DNA of 64,000 nucleotides from positions 496,001 through 560,000 of the forward strand of contig NZ_CP025794.1 of the NCBI RefSeq assembly GCF_002906655.1. The letters are read 5' to 3'. Numbering within the stretch: the first letter of the stretch is position 1; every line of letters begins with the position of its first letter. Positions 55,177 to 63,855 of this stretch are shown piece by piece. Origin of the DNA: Vibrio hyugaensis (GTDB lineage Bacteria > Pseudomonadota > Gammaproteobacteria > Enterobacterales > Vibrionaceae). The position numbers and the translations under genes were made by a program. Under the pieces are notes generated by a model that did not search any database, had not been told where the DNA came from, and saw only the letters and a list, made by a program, of their open reading frames with translations.

Positions 55177-55506
55177 CTAAATGCGCTTTTTTGGATTTTT
55201 GCGATTCTCTAACCGAGCTTTGAACTTCCTATTACGGCGTTTCAATGCTCGGAAAAATTTGGACTCTTCGTGATACCAACCTATTACGCTAATCGGGATT
55301 CCCACCAACATCATAATAAACAAATCGACGGGTAGCTGTTCTGTCACGTCTTTTAACGTTTGGAGTTCACCAAAGATAAACAAGCCAATCACCTTGCCAA
55401 CCAACAAAGCACAGCAGATCATCAAGAAAGACTTCACAATATAGTGCCATTTGCCTTTCTTACGCTCTTCTCGCCAATACACGTATTTGTGCTCGCGGTT
55501 GTACAT
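55177..55506 (-). CDS. hypothetical two-helix membrane protein
   Basis: The 109-residue protein has a strongly basic N-terminus ('KYVYWREERKKGKWH') and two hydrophobic segments, about 27-49 ('SFLMICCALLVGKVIGLFIF') and 63-80 ('LFIMMLVGIPISVIGWY'). A very basic C-terminal tail ('ALKRRNRKFKARLENRKNPK') probably lies in the cytoplasm and could contact phospholipid or nucleic acid. I do not recognise the family. AGGAAGAA precedes the ATG. Codon use is like its neighbours. Confidence 0.7.
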   Translation of the reverse strand: MYNREHKYVYWREERKKGKWHYIVKSFLMICCALLVGKVIGLFIFGELQTLKDVTEQLPVDLFIMMLVGIPISVIGWYHEESKFFRALKRRNRKFKARLENRKNPKKRI

Positions 55507-55643
55507 TTCTTCCTCCGAATAAGTGACGTAGTCACAAATAACACGGTTAACATGCGTAACGCTGTTTCAGTGCTTCTCACTATTTTAATCATAGTGTGAT
55601 TGTAGGAAGTTGCTTGTCAGACCAATAAGAAATGACGTGGAAT

Positions 55644-56192
55644 TTACTGAGATGTCCAAATTTGTTTATAGGAGCGTAACTCTCTATTTGATTCATCCAA
55701 ACCAAACATTGCAGCAAGGGCTTCTAGCTTCTGCTTGTAACGTCCAAGGGCACTTTCGTCATCGGTCATAATCGCGAACTCAGCGAAATAACCAACACCT
55801 TCAAGATGGTCGAGTGTGATATGGAACTCGCCGACAAAGTAAATACTGCGCACTTTCTTGGTATGGAGCACAACTTCGTACCCCATGTTCTCTAACATAC
55901 TTTTGGCAGCGTGAGACTTCGTGATGTCTGTGGCTTCACAACGATCTTCTTCAGGGCCCTTCACAATCCAAAGCTTGATGCCAGAAGGTTCGATTTCTCG
56001 AATCACTAAGCTTTTGTTCTCGCTGGTAAGCTTTCGTTCAGGCGTGTCATAAAACCAATCGGACTCTTGGTTCTCTTCAAACATGACTTCGTGCTTTAAG
56101 CTGCTGAGCGCGGTTAAAAATGCTCGCTTGTCTTGCACATGGTATTTTAGTTCAACTTCAAACTGGCCTTGAAAATGTTGTTCTGCACTCAT
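55644..56192 (-). CDS. cyaB: class IV adenylate cyclase / CYTH-domain protein
   Basis: This 182-residue single CYTH domain has the signature 'FEVELKYHV' (ExExK) near residue 11, then charged strand residues 'KLWIVKGP' and 'KKVRSIYFVGEFHITLDHL', and 'FAEFAIMT' with the metal-ligand Glu. Such CyaB proteins make cAMP in Aeromonas; close relatives are thiamine-triphosphatase-like or triphosphatases, so activity on ATP is not certain. It is monocistronic. Confidence 0.85.
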   Translation of the reverse strand: MSAEQHFQGQFEVELKYHVQDKRAFLTALSSLKHEVMFEENQESDWFYDTPERKLTSENKSLVIREIEPSGIKLWIVKGPEEDRCEATDITKSHAAKSMLENMGYEVVLHTKKVRSIYFVGEFHITLDHLEGVGYFAEFAIMTDDESALGRYKQKLEALAAMFGLDESNRELRSYKQIWTSQ

Positions 56193-56333
56193 ACGACTAC
56201 CTCATTACAACAGTACGTTTCAACTGTTCACTTTTACTCTACTTTTAAACATGGGAACGATAAAAGCAGCACGATAGTAGCATAGGCTAAATCACGAAAC
56301 TGATGCACAAGCTAACTTTGTGGAAACGTAGCA

Positions 56334-56726
56334 CTAAACCGAAAACGCTAGAGAAATCATGTAAACACAGCTCGCCAAGCCAATGATAACGACAAGAGTA
56401 CGACCTATTGCAATATCAGCAATGTACATAACTGGATGGAGCATTCGAGTAAAGGCGAAAACCATCGCTGGCATAGATAAGTCTGACCATGGAACGCCAC
56501 TCAAGCTCACAGTAAGAATCGTTGCGGTATAGAAAGCCAGCGCTTCCCAGGCATTAGATTGCGCGGCAATAATTCTGGCCGCACGACCACTGAGCTTTTT
56601 TTCTTGTAAACGAGGATGATGATTGTCGAGGTGACCGAGTTGTTGGACTTTGGCATAACCGCCAAAGCCAGCAAGTGCATAAGGAATTAAGCTAACAAAA
56701 ACTAAAACAAACAGTGCGGTTGGCAT
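56334..56726 (-). CDS. MAPEG-family membrane protein
   Basis: This 130-residue protein has four transmembrane helices and the MAPEG pattern 'RAARIIAAQSNAWEALAFYT' and 'FAFTRMLHPVMYIADI', as in microsomal glutathione-transferase-like proteins. It sits in the inner membrane. Substrates of bacterial MAPEG proteins are poorly known; a detoxifying or lipid-related role is possible. Confidence 0.88.
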   Translation of the reverse strand: MPTALFVLVFVSLIPYALAGFGGYAKVQQLGHLDNHHPRLQEKKLSGRAARIIAAQSNAWEALAFYTATILTVSLSGVPWSDLSMPAMVFAFTRMLHPVMYIADIAIGRTLVVIIGLASCVYMISLAFSV

Positions 56727-56800
56727 AATTAGGTAGCATGATAATGACTAATACCCTGAGTTTAGCAACTCCTCCTTTCTACGACTTCCTTCCTGTTCTA

Positions 56801-57235
56801 TTAATGCTTACGAAACACCCAAATTGGACCAATAAATAAGAACTGAACGTCTTCAAAAAAGGACGGTTTCTTCCCTTCGATCTTATGTCCAATAAACTGA
56901 AATACCCAAAGCACACCGAAGAGCAGCATCGAGATTTGCAGTACTGGCCAGCCAAGAATGTCCATCGACCAAATTAAGCCAATACACGCCAAGGTATAGC
57001 CAATCATCATCATGAAGACGCTCAATGAAAGCCGAAAGTAAAACACCCATGCAGGTAGCGCAGCTAACCACACCCAATTAAGATTGAAACCAAGTACAGG
57101 AATTTGCGGAATGGACCAAATCAATCCGACAACCGACAAAAATATACCGGGTACGGCAACTTTATGGATCTTCTGATTAATTGGGTTTTGATGGCTTTCA
57201 CCGTAGGCTTCTAACCATTCAGATAATGCTCGCAT
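56801..57235 (-). CDS. Mpo1-like (DUF962) membrane protein
   Basis: From the ATG at 57235 (AAGGTGA upstream) it is 144 residues, starting 'MRALSEWLEAYGESHQNPIN' with the family His in 'QNPINQKIHKVAVP' and several further conserved histidines. Four helices follow. Yeast Mpo1 is a membrane dioxygenase of 2-hydroxy fatty acids, and bacterial relatives may be similar. The start at 57343 would add 36 residues without a ribosome site and is rejected. Confidence 0.88.
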   Translation of the reverse strand: MRALSEWLEAYGESHQNPINQKIHKVAVPGIFLSVVGLIWSIPQIPVLGFNLNWVWLAALPAWVFYFRLSLSVFMMMIGYTLACIGLIWSMDILGWPVLQISMLLFGVLWVFQFIGHKIEGKKPSFFEDVQFLFIGPIWVFRKH

Positions 57236-57349
57236 AACTTCACCTTTAACATCGGTATAACATATGTAGTCTTTGAGAGTTAAAGGTGCGAATTTTTGCC
57301 TGAGGATATTGATAATAAGTAAAGTATCTGTGACCAAGGGCATACTATC

Positions 57350-57706
57350 TTACTGATACCCCAGTGAAATACGCCGCGCTTTGGTTAGTTTTGCCACTAC
57401 GAGTTCATATGAGCGTTCACATAAGTCCTGCACCAAACCATCTTCAACATCCCCATCGAAATAGACTGTAATCCAATGACGCTTATTGAGATGGTAACCC
57501 GGCGTGATATCGGTAAATTGTGAGGTCAGTACTTCTCCGTCTTCGGGTTTTACTTTCAGACTGACATATGCTCTTCCATCACGTTCCGCGAGAATCGCAA
57601 ATACCTTTCCTTTTATTTTGAAAACAAGCACTTCAGGGCCAAACGGAAAGTCACTTTCTGCACTCATAAATGTATTTAGGTATTGCTCTAACGCTTTAAT
57701 ATCCAT
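57350..57706 (-). CDS. YjbR/MmcQ-family DNA-binding-fold protein
   Basis: This 118-residue protein has the CyaY-like YjbR fold. Motifs are 'FPFGPEVLVFKIKGKVFAIL', 'VSLKVKPEDGE' and the C-terminal 'YHLNKRHWITVYFDGDVED' with its 'SYELVVAKL' tail. The family is thought to bind DNA or act as a chaperone, but the function is not established. It lies downstream of the MarR gene on the same strand, with 33 bp between them. Confidence 0.87.
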   Translation of the reverse strand: MDIKALEQYLNTFMSAESDFPFGPEVLVFKIKGKVFAILAERDGRAYVSLKVKPEDGEVLTSQFTDITPGYHLNKRHWITVYFDGDVEDGLVQDLCERSYELVVAKLTKARRISLGYQ

Positions 57707-57739
57707 GATGATTCCTTATCACAAACCGGCTTAACCTGA

Positions 57740-58222
57740 TTACTCATATTGTGGTAACAACAACTTTAATGCCTGGTTAACCTGCGCTTTCTCATCGTGA
57801 TTCAACGTCCCCATCAACTCATGTTGAGCTTGAAGGTGCAGTTCGATAAGCGAATCGATCAACTCAAACCCTGTTGAAGTCAGTTCAACAGTCACGCTAC
57901 GTCTGTCTTCTTTACTGTGTTCACGAGCAATCAAACCTTTCTTCTCAAGCTTATCGAGTCGATTGGTCATCGCACCAGAGGTGAGCATCATTGAGGAAAT
58001 CAGCTCTGAAGGTGTTAAGCGATAAGGCTGACCGCTGCGGCGTAGCGTTGCTAATACATCAAACTCGCCCATTTTAAGATCATAACGTTTGTGTAATTCC
58101 GCCACATGGTTTTCCATATGTTTCGCAATTCTCATCAAGCGCCCCATGATCGCCATCGGTTCAGTATCGAGTTCTGGCTTTTCCTTTGCCCACTGTCCTA
58201 CCACTCTATCAATTGCGTCCAT
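57740..58222 (-). CDS. MarR-family transcriptional regulator
   Basis: This 160-residue winged-helix repressor has the recognition region 'LTPSELISSMMLTSGAMTNR' and the wing 'ARE-HSKEDRRSVTVELTST' (residues about 105-125), flanked by dimerisation helices. It is divergent from an EamA transporter; two copies of an 18-bp palindrome in the 120-bp intergenic region are its likely operators. MarR proteins typically release DNA upon binding aromatic or phenolic compounds. YjbR may be co-transcribed with it. Confidence 0.92.
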   Translation of the reverse strand: MDAIDRVVGQWAKEKPELDTEPMAIMGRLMRIAKHMENHVAELHKRYDLKMGEFDVLATLRRSGQPYRLTPSELISSMMLTSGAMTNRLDKLEKKGLIAREHSKEDRRSVTVELTSTGFELIDSLIELHLQAQHELMGTLNHDEKAQVNQALKLLLPQYE

Positions 58223-58267
58223 TACCTGTTCATCTCCAAAGACATTTTGATTGACGAATTTATTTTA

Positions 58268-58285
58268 ACATAAAGATACTTTACA
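58268..58285. promoter_or_regulatory. MarR-type operator, copy 1
   Basis: ACATAAAGATACTTTACA contains the perfect inverted repeat TAAAG-ATA-CTTTA. It matches copy 2 at 58326 in 14 of 18 bases and lies 46 bp from the MarR gene start. Confidence 0.65.
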
Positions 58286-58325
58286 AGAAGCCACCACGCG
58301 CGTACCTTTACAATAAATTACCTCA

Positions 58326-58343
58326 ACGTAAAGATATTTAACA
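58326..58343. promoter_or_regulatory. MarR-type operator, copy 2, overlapping the EamA start
   Basis: ACGTAAAGATATTTAACA resembles copy 1 and ends on the first base of the EamA start codon, covering the position of its ribosome site. The two copies begin 58 bp apart. Confidence 0.6.
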
Positions 58344-59245
58344 TGAACATTTTACTCGCGATGATTCCGGCGTTCTTCTGGGGAACCACTTACGCCGTGA
58401 CACAATTTACTTTGCCCGACTGGCCGCCAGTGTTGCTTGGCGCACTGCGCGCGTTACCTGCTGGTCTTTTGCTACTAGCAATCAAACCATCATTACCAAA
58501 GAAGCAAGATTGGAAAATCCTACTGATACTAGGAACCATCAACATTGCCTTCTTCTTCGGGCTCATTTTCGTAATGGCATTGACGTTACCTTCTGCGATC
58601 TCTGGTGTTGGTATGATTTCCGTGCCTGTGTTCGCAATGCTGTTTAGTTGGACGGTCTATAAACGTCAGCCTAGTTCGATTCAAGCCATCAGCGGTGCCA
58701 CTCTTATCGCGCTAGCTTGGTTCTTATTTGATCCTAGCTCGATAACCCTAAACCCTGTTGGCTTAGTTGCAATGTTAGCGGCGATCACGTGCATCGTGAT
58801 TGGCAGTAGCGTGACCAAATCACTCGGCTCTCGAATGCACTGGTGGACGGTACTAACTTGGCAGCTCATCATAGGTGGTGTTGTCCTATCTATCGCTGCT
58901 GGTGTGCTTGCTGGCCTAAATCCAGAACCTTACATTCACGCTGTACAAAATACATCCTTGAGAAACGTTTGGGGTTTGTTATGGGTGATCTTACTGAATA
59001 CGGCATTAGGTTACGGCATGTATGTGTGGCTGCTACAACGTATGTCGGTGGTTGACTTCACGTTTGGTGGTATTGCTAACCCTATCGCCGGGATTGTTTC
59101 TGGTTTAATTCTTCTGGGTGAAAGCTATACGCCAATTCAATACAGCTTAATGATCGGCATGATAGTAATGTCGCTCATTCCACAATTGGTGATGTCGTTT
59201 AAGCAAAAGCGCAATACAACTCACGCTAAACCTTGCCAATCCTAA
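58343..59245 (+). CDS. EamA-family (DMT) transporter
   Basis: This 300-residue inner-membrane exporter has ten helices in two EamA halves, e.g. 'IPAFFWGTTYAVTQFTLPDW' and 'LIIGGVVLSIAAGVLAGLNP', ending with a basic tail. It likely exports a metabolite or toxic compound under control of the neighbouring MarR repressor. The ATG at 58343 lacks a canonical Shine-Dalgarno; the ribosome region is taken up by the operator copy 2, so repression and translation may be linked. The C-terminus is followed by a hairpin. Confidence 0.9.
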   Translation: MNILLAMIPAFFWGTTYAVTQFTLPDWPPVLLGALRALPAGLLLLAIKPSLPKKQDWKILLILGTINIAFFFGLIFVMALTLPSAISGVGMISVPVFAMLFSWTVYKRQPSSIQAISGATLIALAWFLFDPSSITLNPVGLVAMLAAITCIVIGSSVTKSLGSRMHWWTVLTWQLIIGGVVLSIAAGVLAGLNPEPYIHAVQNTSLRNVWGLLWVILLNTALGYGMYVWLLQRMSVVDFTFGGIANPIAGIVSGLILLGESYTPIQYSLMIGMIVMSLIPQLVMSFKQKRNTTHAKPCQS

Positions 59246-59271
59246 AGTCTGCTCCCCAAAAACTGAAAAAA

Positions 59272-59292
59272 TGCCCACCTAGATGGCGGGCA
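59272..59292. terminator. terminator between EamA and HdeD genes
   Basis: Arms TGCCCaCC/GGcGGGCA with a five-base loop, one internal mismatch. On the minus strand six T's follow, so it mainly serves the HdeD gene. Confidence 0.7.
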
Positions 59293-59332
59293 CTTTCAAT
59301 ATTTCAGAAATGTTTAGCGCTAGATTTATTCG

Positions 59333-59896
59333 TTACTGAGAAAGCTTCTTCATTTGCATCCCCATGAAGATGAAGCTAATACCTTCAATCAATAATGAAA
59401 TACCCACAAATGTGCCTAACAGAGTGGTTGAAAATGCAGGATCGTCGAGCAACATGAAGAAATAGCCACCAATCAGAACGGAAATCACGCCACTGAATAC
59501 GATCACATTGCTACTTGGCAGGCTGCGATTGCTCAAGCCAAAGAACACACGAGTCAAACCGTTTAAGATCATTACGATAACCATCAACATGGTAATCGTC
59601 ACCAAACCTGCAAGAGGTTTAAATAAGATGAACAAACCACCCACGATATATAACACCGCGCTCAATACGTACCAAAGTTTCTCTTTCCAAGCGTTAATAG
59701 AAAAAGTGTGATAAGCCTGAACCAAACCACTGAACAACAGCACAGCCCCTACGATGGTCGAGATCGTCACGCCAGCCAACACGGGTAAGCTCATTGCTCC
59801 AATTCCCATTAAAGAAATGATAACGCCAACGATAACGAAGTATTTCCAACCTTTAGATAAAAAAGTAGGTTGTTGTGATTGATTAGAATTTTCCAT
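59333..59896 (-). CDS. HdeD-family membrane protein
   Basis: This 187-residue protein has six transmembrane helices in three pairs, e.g. 'YFVIVGVIISLMGIGAMSLP', 'ISTIVGAVLLFSGLVQAYHT' and 'ISVLIGGYFFMLL'. It is homologous to E. coli HdeD, an acid-resistance membrane protein of unknown mechanism. The ATG is preceded by AGAGGCATTC. It is monocistronic. Confidence 0.85.
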   Translation of the reverse strand: MENSNQSQQPTFLSKGWKYFVIVGVIISLMGIGAMSLPVLAGVTISTIVGAVLLFSGLVQAYHTFSINAWKEKLWYVLSAVLYIVGGLFILFKPLAGLVTITMLMVIVMILNGLTRVFFGLSNRSLPSSNVIVFSGVISVLIGGYFFMLLDDPAFSTTLLGTFVGISLLIEGISFIFMGMQMKKLSQ

Positions 59897-60191
59897 TGAA
59901 TGCCTCTTGAATTAAACGCACGCCGCTTTTTCAGTCTAGTCTAATAAAATATTGAGAGTTCACAGACTTAACAGAAACACGTGTCCCGTTTGCAGAATTG
60001 GATGTTAAACCCGTATCACATCATCGCCTATACGCTATTTTTGAATAATAAGATTCAAGATTGTTGGATTAAAGCAGTGCAAAACAAGGAGATGGAGAGT
60101 AGGATTGGCGGCTTTCCAACGTCTGTTGCCTGACTCTCTACCTTGAGATTCTCAATCACTATCCATCAGGCCGCATTTTGAGGGTGACATT

Positions 60192-61472
60192 TTGCTCGAT
60201 CATCATATTCGCACTTTTATCGCAGAGAAACTAAGTACCGTAGGAATTAATAGCGATCCTTATGGCATAGAACTCACAAGCGTTTTTCTTTTGTCGAGCC
60301 TTGCGGCGGCGGCAATCAGTTATTTGATTGTCCATCACCTTATCGTTCGCTCAGTAAATAATGTCTTGCAAAAGACCAATAAACCCTTAGCGGATAGTCT
60401 TGCCAAATACGACGTTCTAGAAAAGCTATCCTTACTGATTCCAATCATGGTCTTGGACGTGTTTATTCCACTAGCCGTTGGACACTATGATTGGCTGGCC
60501 AATATATTCGACCGCATTCTAAGCATCTCTATTTTGGTCATCTTTATCTGGATGATATTCGCCCTACTTGATGCCATGAATGACATTGCGACGTTTAAAG
60601 GCATCACGAGAAAGATGCCAATTAAGAGCTTTGTGCAACTCATTAAGCTCTTTACCTTCTTTGTTGGTGTCGTGGTATCGATGTCGATATTGGCAAATGA
60701 ATCACCAGTTATCTTCCTATCTGGTTTAGGGGTTGCCACTGGTTTTGTCATGCTGGTGTTTAAGGACACGATATTAGGCTTTGTCGCTGGCATTCAACTT
60801 TCAGCGAACCGAATGATCAGTTTAAATGATTGGATCCAGATGGACTCTTATGGCGCCAACGGAACAGTAGAGGAAATCTCACTCACGACAGTAAAAGTAA
60901 GAAACTTCGATAATACAGTCAGCATGCTACCCGCTTATGCTCTGGTCCAAAATGCATTCATTAACTGGCAAGGCATGTCAGATTCTGGTGGTCGCCGCAT
61001 TAAACGATCGGTCAATATCGACGTCACATCGATTCGATTCTTATCTGATGAAGAAATTGAAAAGCTGAAAAGTATTCGAATTCTTCGCCAGTACATTTAT
61101 GAAAAATCGCGTGAAATCACCGAATACAACGAAGAGATGAGCGACGAACCAGCGTTTGGCAATCTTCGCCAGATGACCAATTTAGGCATGTTCCGCGCTT
61201 ACATCAATGCCTACCTGAAAGCGAACAAAGACATTCACCAGTACATGTTAATCATGGTGAGACAGCTAGAGCCGACCTCTGAGGGCATTCCAATTCAAGT
61301 TTACGCATTCACCAATAATACCGATTGGGCTTATTACGAAGGCGTTCAAGCGGATTTGTTTGATCACATCTACTCCATTATGCCACTCTTTGGTTTGCGA
61401 CCTTATCAAATGCTGACCAGCAATGACGCCACTCAGATAGCTTTAGAGTACACAAATAAAAACGCCAAATAA
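60192..61472 (+). CDS. ybdG: mechanosensitive channel of the YbdG (MscS) family
   Basis: This 426-residue inner-membrane channel has five or six helices and an MscS core. The pore-helix region is 'FLSGLGVATGFVMLVFKDTI' and 'GFVAGIQLSANRMISLNDWI'. The beta-domain carries 'GTVEEISLTTVKVRNFDNTV' and 'RRIKRSVNIDVTSIRFL', nearly identical to E. coli YbdG (MscM). It opens upon membrane tension or osmotic change. The start is TTG at 60192 with GAGGGTGA upstream; no ATG fits better. A minus-strand small gene begins shortly after its end. Confidence 0.93.
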   Translation: MLDHHIRTFIAEKLSTVGINSDPYGIELTSVFLLSSLAAAAISYLIVHHLIVRSVNNVLQKTNKPLADSLAKYDVLEKLSLLIPIMVLDVFIPLAVGHYDWLANIFDRILSISILVIFIWMIFALLDAMNDIATFKGITRKMPIKSFVQLIKLFTFFVGVVVSMSILANESPVIFLSGLGVATGFVMLVFKDTILGFVAGIQLSANRMISLNDWIQMDSYGANGTVEEISLTTVKVRNFDNTVSMLPAYALVQNAFINWQGMSDSGGRRIKRSVNIDVTSIRFLSDEEIEKLKSIRILRQYIYEKSREITEYNEEMSDEPAFGNLRQMTNLGMFRAYINAYLKANKDIHQYMLIMVRQLEPTSEGIPIQVYAFTNNTDWAYYEGVQADLFDHIYSIMPLFGLRPYQMLTSNDATQIALEYTNKNAK

Positions 61473-61478
61473 GCTTAC

Positions 61479-61694
61479 TTACGATGGTGAAGTTTCGCCT
61501 TCACCGTCAATATTGTTCACCAAGTTTTTACGGTTATAGCGATGCTCACTCAATACGCCTCCTTCCACCTTGTAACGTAATCCATACTTTCCGATACACC
61601 CTCTCAGCCTTGAGCGAGTCAAATCAGATAAATCAGATGCAGAACTTGCCTTATCAACAAGCTGAACCCAATACGTTTCCATTTTATCTTTCAC
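61479..61694 (-). CDS. hypothetical 71-residue protein
   Basis: The ORF starts with GTG at 61694 behind GAGGA, a good ribosome site. The sequence 'YWVQLVDKASSASDLSDLTR' and 'RLRGCIGKYGLRYKVEGGVL' is polar with no membrane segment or signal. I do not recognise a family. It overlaps no neighbour and converges on ybdG with six bases between the stops. It is probably real because of its ribosome site and gene spacing, but it could be a chance ORF. Confidence 0.5.
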   Translation of the reverse strand: MKDKMETYWVQLVDKASSASDLSDLTRSRLRGCIGKYGLRYKVEGGVLSEHRYNRKNLVNNIDGEGETSPS

Positions 61695-62212
61695 GATAAT
61701 TCCTCGGCCAACTTCTTTAATTGATTTGGCAGGAATTTTGGCAAATACCGCTTATGGTCGGGATAGCATACGACAGAACTTTTCTAGAGGAATGCCTACG
61801 AAAATCGCAATTTTAATGTTCAAAGAGTCTGTTATAGTTTGAAAACAAAGGTTTCCGTCTGATTTTTCCCCACAATAATCAGAATAATTAAATTCTATAC
61901 GTTTTGAGTGTCGTGATTTTTAACTATCAAAAAGCACTATCATAAATCGTAAATCAAAATGTCTTAGGGTTATTGATAGCGTAGAGTACGCACAAACCAA
62001 CCTTGCTGGTCAAAGTCCCCCCCCCCCCATCACTCAGGAAAAGCCTAGCTAGTTAGTCAGTGAGGCAGACAATAAATTCCTGCAATCAGATAAGAGCGCA
62101 ATTGAGTCTAGGTATCAGGATATCTAACGATGTTCAAAAGAAAAAGCCAGCAACTCGCATTACTGGCTTCTTAGATACTGTCAATGTATTTTAGGATGAA
62201 ACAGAAGACAGC
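61695..62212. other. 518-bp gene-free region with a 12-C tract
   Basis: No convincing ORF is visible. A homopolymer of 12 C's lies at 62017-62028. A minus-strand terminator for the alginate lyase ends the region. Confidence 0.6.
62141..62168 (-). terminator. terminator of the alginate lyase gene
   Basis: On the minus strand arms GCCAGTAA/TTGCTGGC (one G-U pair) with a six-base loop are followed by TTTTTC. Confidence 0.75.
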
Positions 62213-62977
62213 TTAGTTTGTGCTTTCAGAGTAGTAATTTAAAGACTCGAACTGAACCACTCCTGTACCTGAGGTCTGATTGTATACACCTGCTTTAAAG
62301 TGACTTTCTAATTCGCCCCAGTATGTCACGTCATATCCATTGATATCCGAATGTGTAACACCATCTCGCTTGATCGACAGTTCATTGTTTCCTAGTCGTA
62401 TCTCAAACTTGACCGCCGAGTCTCGATATTCTCCTAAGTCAATCTTGTCGTAGTTATTACAACTTTCACAAGCATCCGCTTTTATCACCGCCCAGTAGTG
62501 GTTTTCAACGCCTTGATATTCTCTCAACCAAACTAAGCGGACTAATGGTTTATTGATCGCATTTCCATTGTCTTTGACATCATGCACTTGCATGAACGTG
62601 ATTTCATCTACTGAGCCTGACTGTGGCTCCATGATGAGAGTATTGCCTATCATCTTGTTCACTTTTGAAGGCTCGGAAGTATACCACGTCGTTATTTGAC
62701 GCAACTCGGAACGGGCGTGGTCACCTGTTACTTCGAAGGTCATCCATGAGTGGCCAGAGTCAGGTACATAAAAATATTTGTTATGCTGCCCTTCAAACTC
62801 CCCTTGATTAATCAAGGTGCTGCTATCCGGGGCTTGCAATTTTGAATCATCAAGTACGGGCTGATACTTTCCTTGATCATATGGGGCTGAGGCAGCGAGA
62901 GTTGAGCTTGTAAATAAGAAGAAAAGAGAGGCGACGACGGTATGTATGCAAGAGAAACGGTGATGTAAGTTTATCAT
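62213..62977 (-). CDS. PL7-family alginate lyase (secreted)
   Basis: This 254-residue secreted enzyme has a signal peptide ending 'SSTLAASA' near residue 30. It carries the three family-7 polysaccharide-lyase motifs: 'ARSELRQ' (the R-S/T-E-L strand), 'MQVHD' (Q-I/V-H) and 'HFKAGVYNQ' (YFKAGxYxQ), including catalytic His and Tyr. It cleaves alginate by beta-elimination. In this family Val in the QxH motif is associated with preference for polymannuronate. It is monocistronic; no other alginate genes are visible in the window, though the next gene on this strand is cut. Confidence 0.92.
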   Translation of the reverse strand: MINLHHRFSCIHTVVASLFFLFTSSTLAASAPYDQGKYQPVLDDSKLQAPDSSTLINQGEFEGQHNKYFYVPDSGHSWMTFEVTGDHARSELRQITTWYTSEPSKVNKMIGNTLIMEPQSGSVDEITFMQVHDVKDNGNAINKPLVRLVWLREYQGVENHYWAVIKADACESCNNYDKIDLGEYRDSAVKFEIRLGNNELSIKRDGVTHSDINGYDVTYWGELESHFKAGVYNQTSGTGVVQFESLNYYSESTN

Positions 62978-63428
62978 TGTCTATTCCTTGTTCTACAGAT
63001 TGACTAAGGGGAGTCATGTGCGGAAGGTGTTTACGATAAATCACACATCTTCGCTTTGTATTCCGCTGCATGGTTTAAGAAACCGCCTAATTTTTGTGGC
63101 GACAACTTTACTAACTCTTAAATAACACAAGTAAACCTAAAATTATCGGCAATATTAAATTAGTGTGTAGGGTTCATACATTTATTGGAATTATTCACTA
63201 GCGAACAATGATAAGAATCATGTTATTAAACTACAACTTTGTTGACTCGCAACAATACATGTGAGTAGCCGTCGAATTATTGAGCGCACGCAGCGAGCCA
63301 GCTAAAATTCATATTAAAACTGAGTGATAATAGTGTGACCTAAGTCCATATTTTGACAGCATCTATTAATGCGCTTGATATTGTTTTGAAAACTTGAAGG
63401 CCAGATACCACAACGTGCTTAAACGTGT
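62978..63428. other. intergenic region upstream of the alginate lyase
   Basis: These about 450 bp are AT-rich, with the lyase promoter expected near 62980-63100. I see no ORF or strong repeat. A partial palindrome ATGAT-AAGA-ATCAT lies at 63206-63219. Confidence 0.5.
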
Positions 63429-63578
63429 CTATCCGTCGTTACGTTTGGCATTGATACTCGAATCACCGCTCCCAAATACCATCATCTCATCCGCCGCGCT
63501 GTTAGCAATTGGTGCCTTGTATTCTATTTGATACGGTAGTTCATAGTCACTAACAAAACCAAAGATCATTTCTTTCAT
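63429..63578 (-). CDS. possible 49-residue ORF
   Basis: An ORF starting 'MKEMIFGFVSDYELPYQIEY' reads to a TAG at 63429 with no clear ribosome site. It is polar with no signal. It may be a gene fragment or a chance ORF; the amino-acid make-up is plausible for a real protein. The surrounding sequence is otherwise non-coding. Confidence 0.25.
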   Translation of the reverse strand: MKEMIFGFVSDYELPYQIEYKAPIANSAADEMMVFGSGDSSINAKRNDG

Positions 63579-63802
63579 CGCTCACACAAAGGCCAAGCAA
63601 AGCCAAAAATATCATAATCTTATTTAAAATCACTGAGTAAAAACCCAATTAATAAAACAAGAAAGTATTGAGCAATAAATTTATTTAAATCGACGCAAAA
63701 AAGTCTTATACCCATAAAAGTTATCAGAATTTTACTACAAAGCTATTATTCTCGAACGATAAGAAAAGATACAGTGGCTTGTTAAATAGGATAGGTATAA
63801 AA

Positions 63803-63827
63803 AATGGAGAAAGTCATCTTCTCCATT
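63803..63827 (-). terminator. terminator of the right-edge gene
   Basis: On the minus strand arms AATGGAGAA/TTCTCCATT with a seven-base loop are followed by TTTTATACC. Confidence 0.78.
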
Positions 63828-63855
63828 CTTACTAACGTAATTTATAAACCTAGCG

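Noticed and set aside
60141..60165. TTCTCAATCACT upstream of ybdG as a SypG box
   Set aside because: No TG at the required position and no -24/-12 element; ybdG is not a biofilm gene.
62877..63071. 64-residue ORF on the minus strand overlapping the start of the alginate lyase
   Set aside because: It overlaps the lyase signal peptide in another frame and has no plausible ribosome site; treated as a shadow.
63206..63219. Fur box upstream of the alginate lyase
   Set aside because: Only ATGAT-AAGA-ATCAT fits; the rest of the 19-bp Fur consensus is absent and no iron gene is adjacent.
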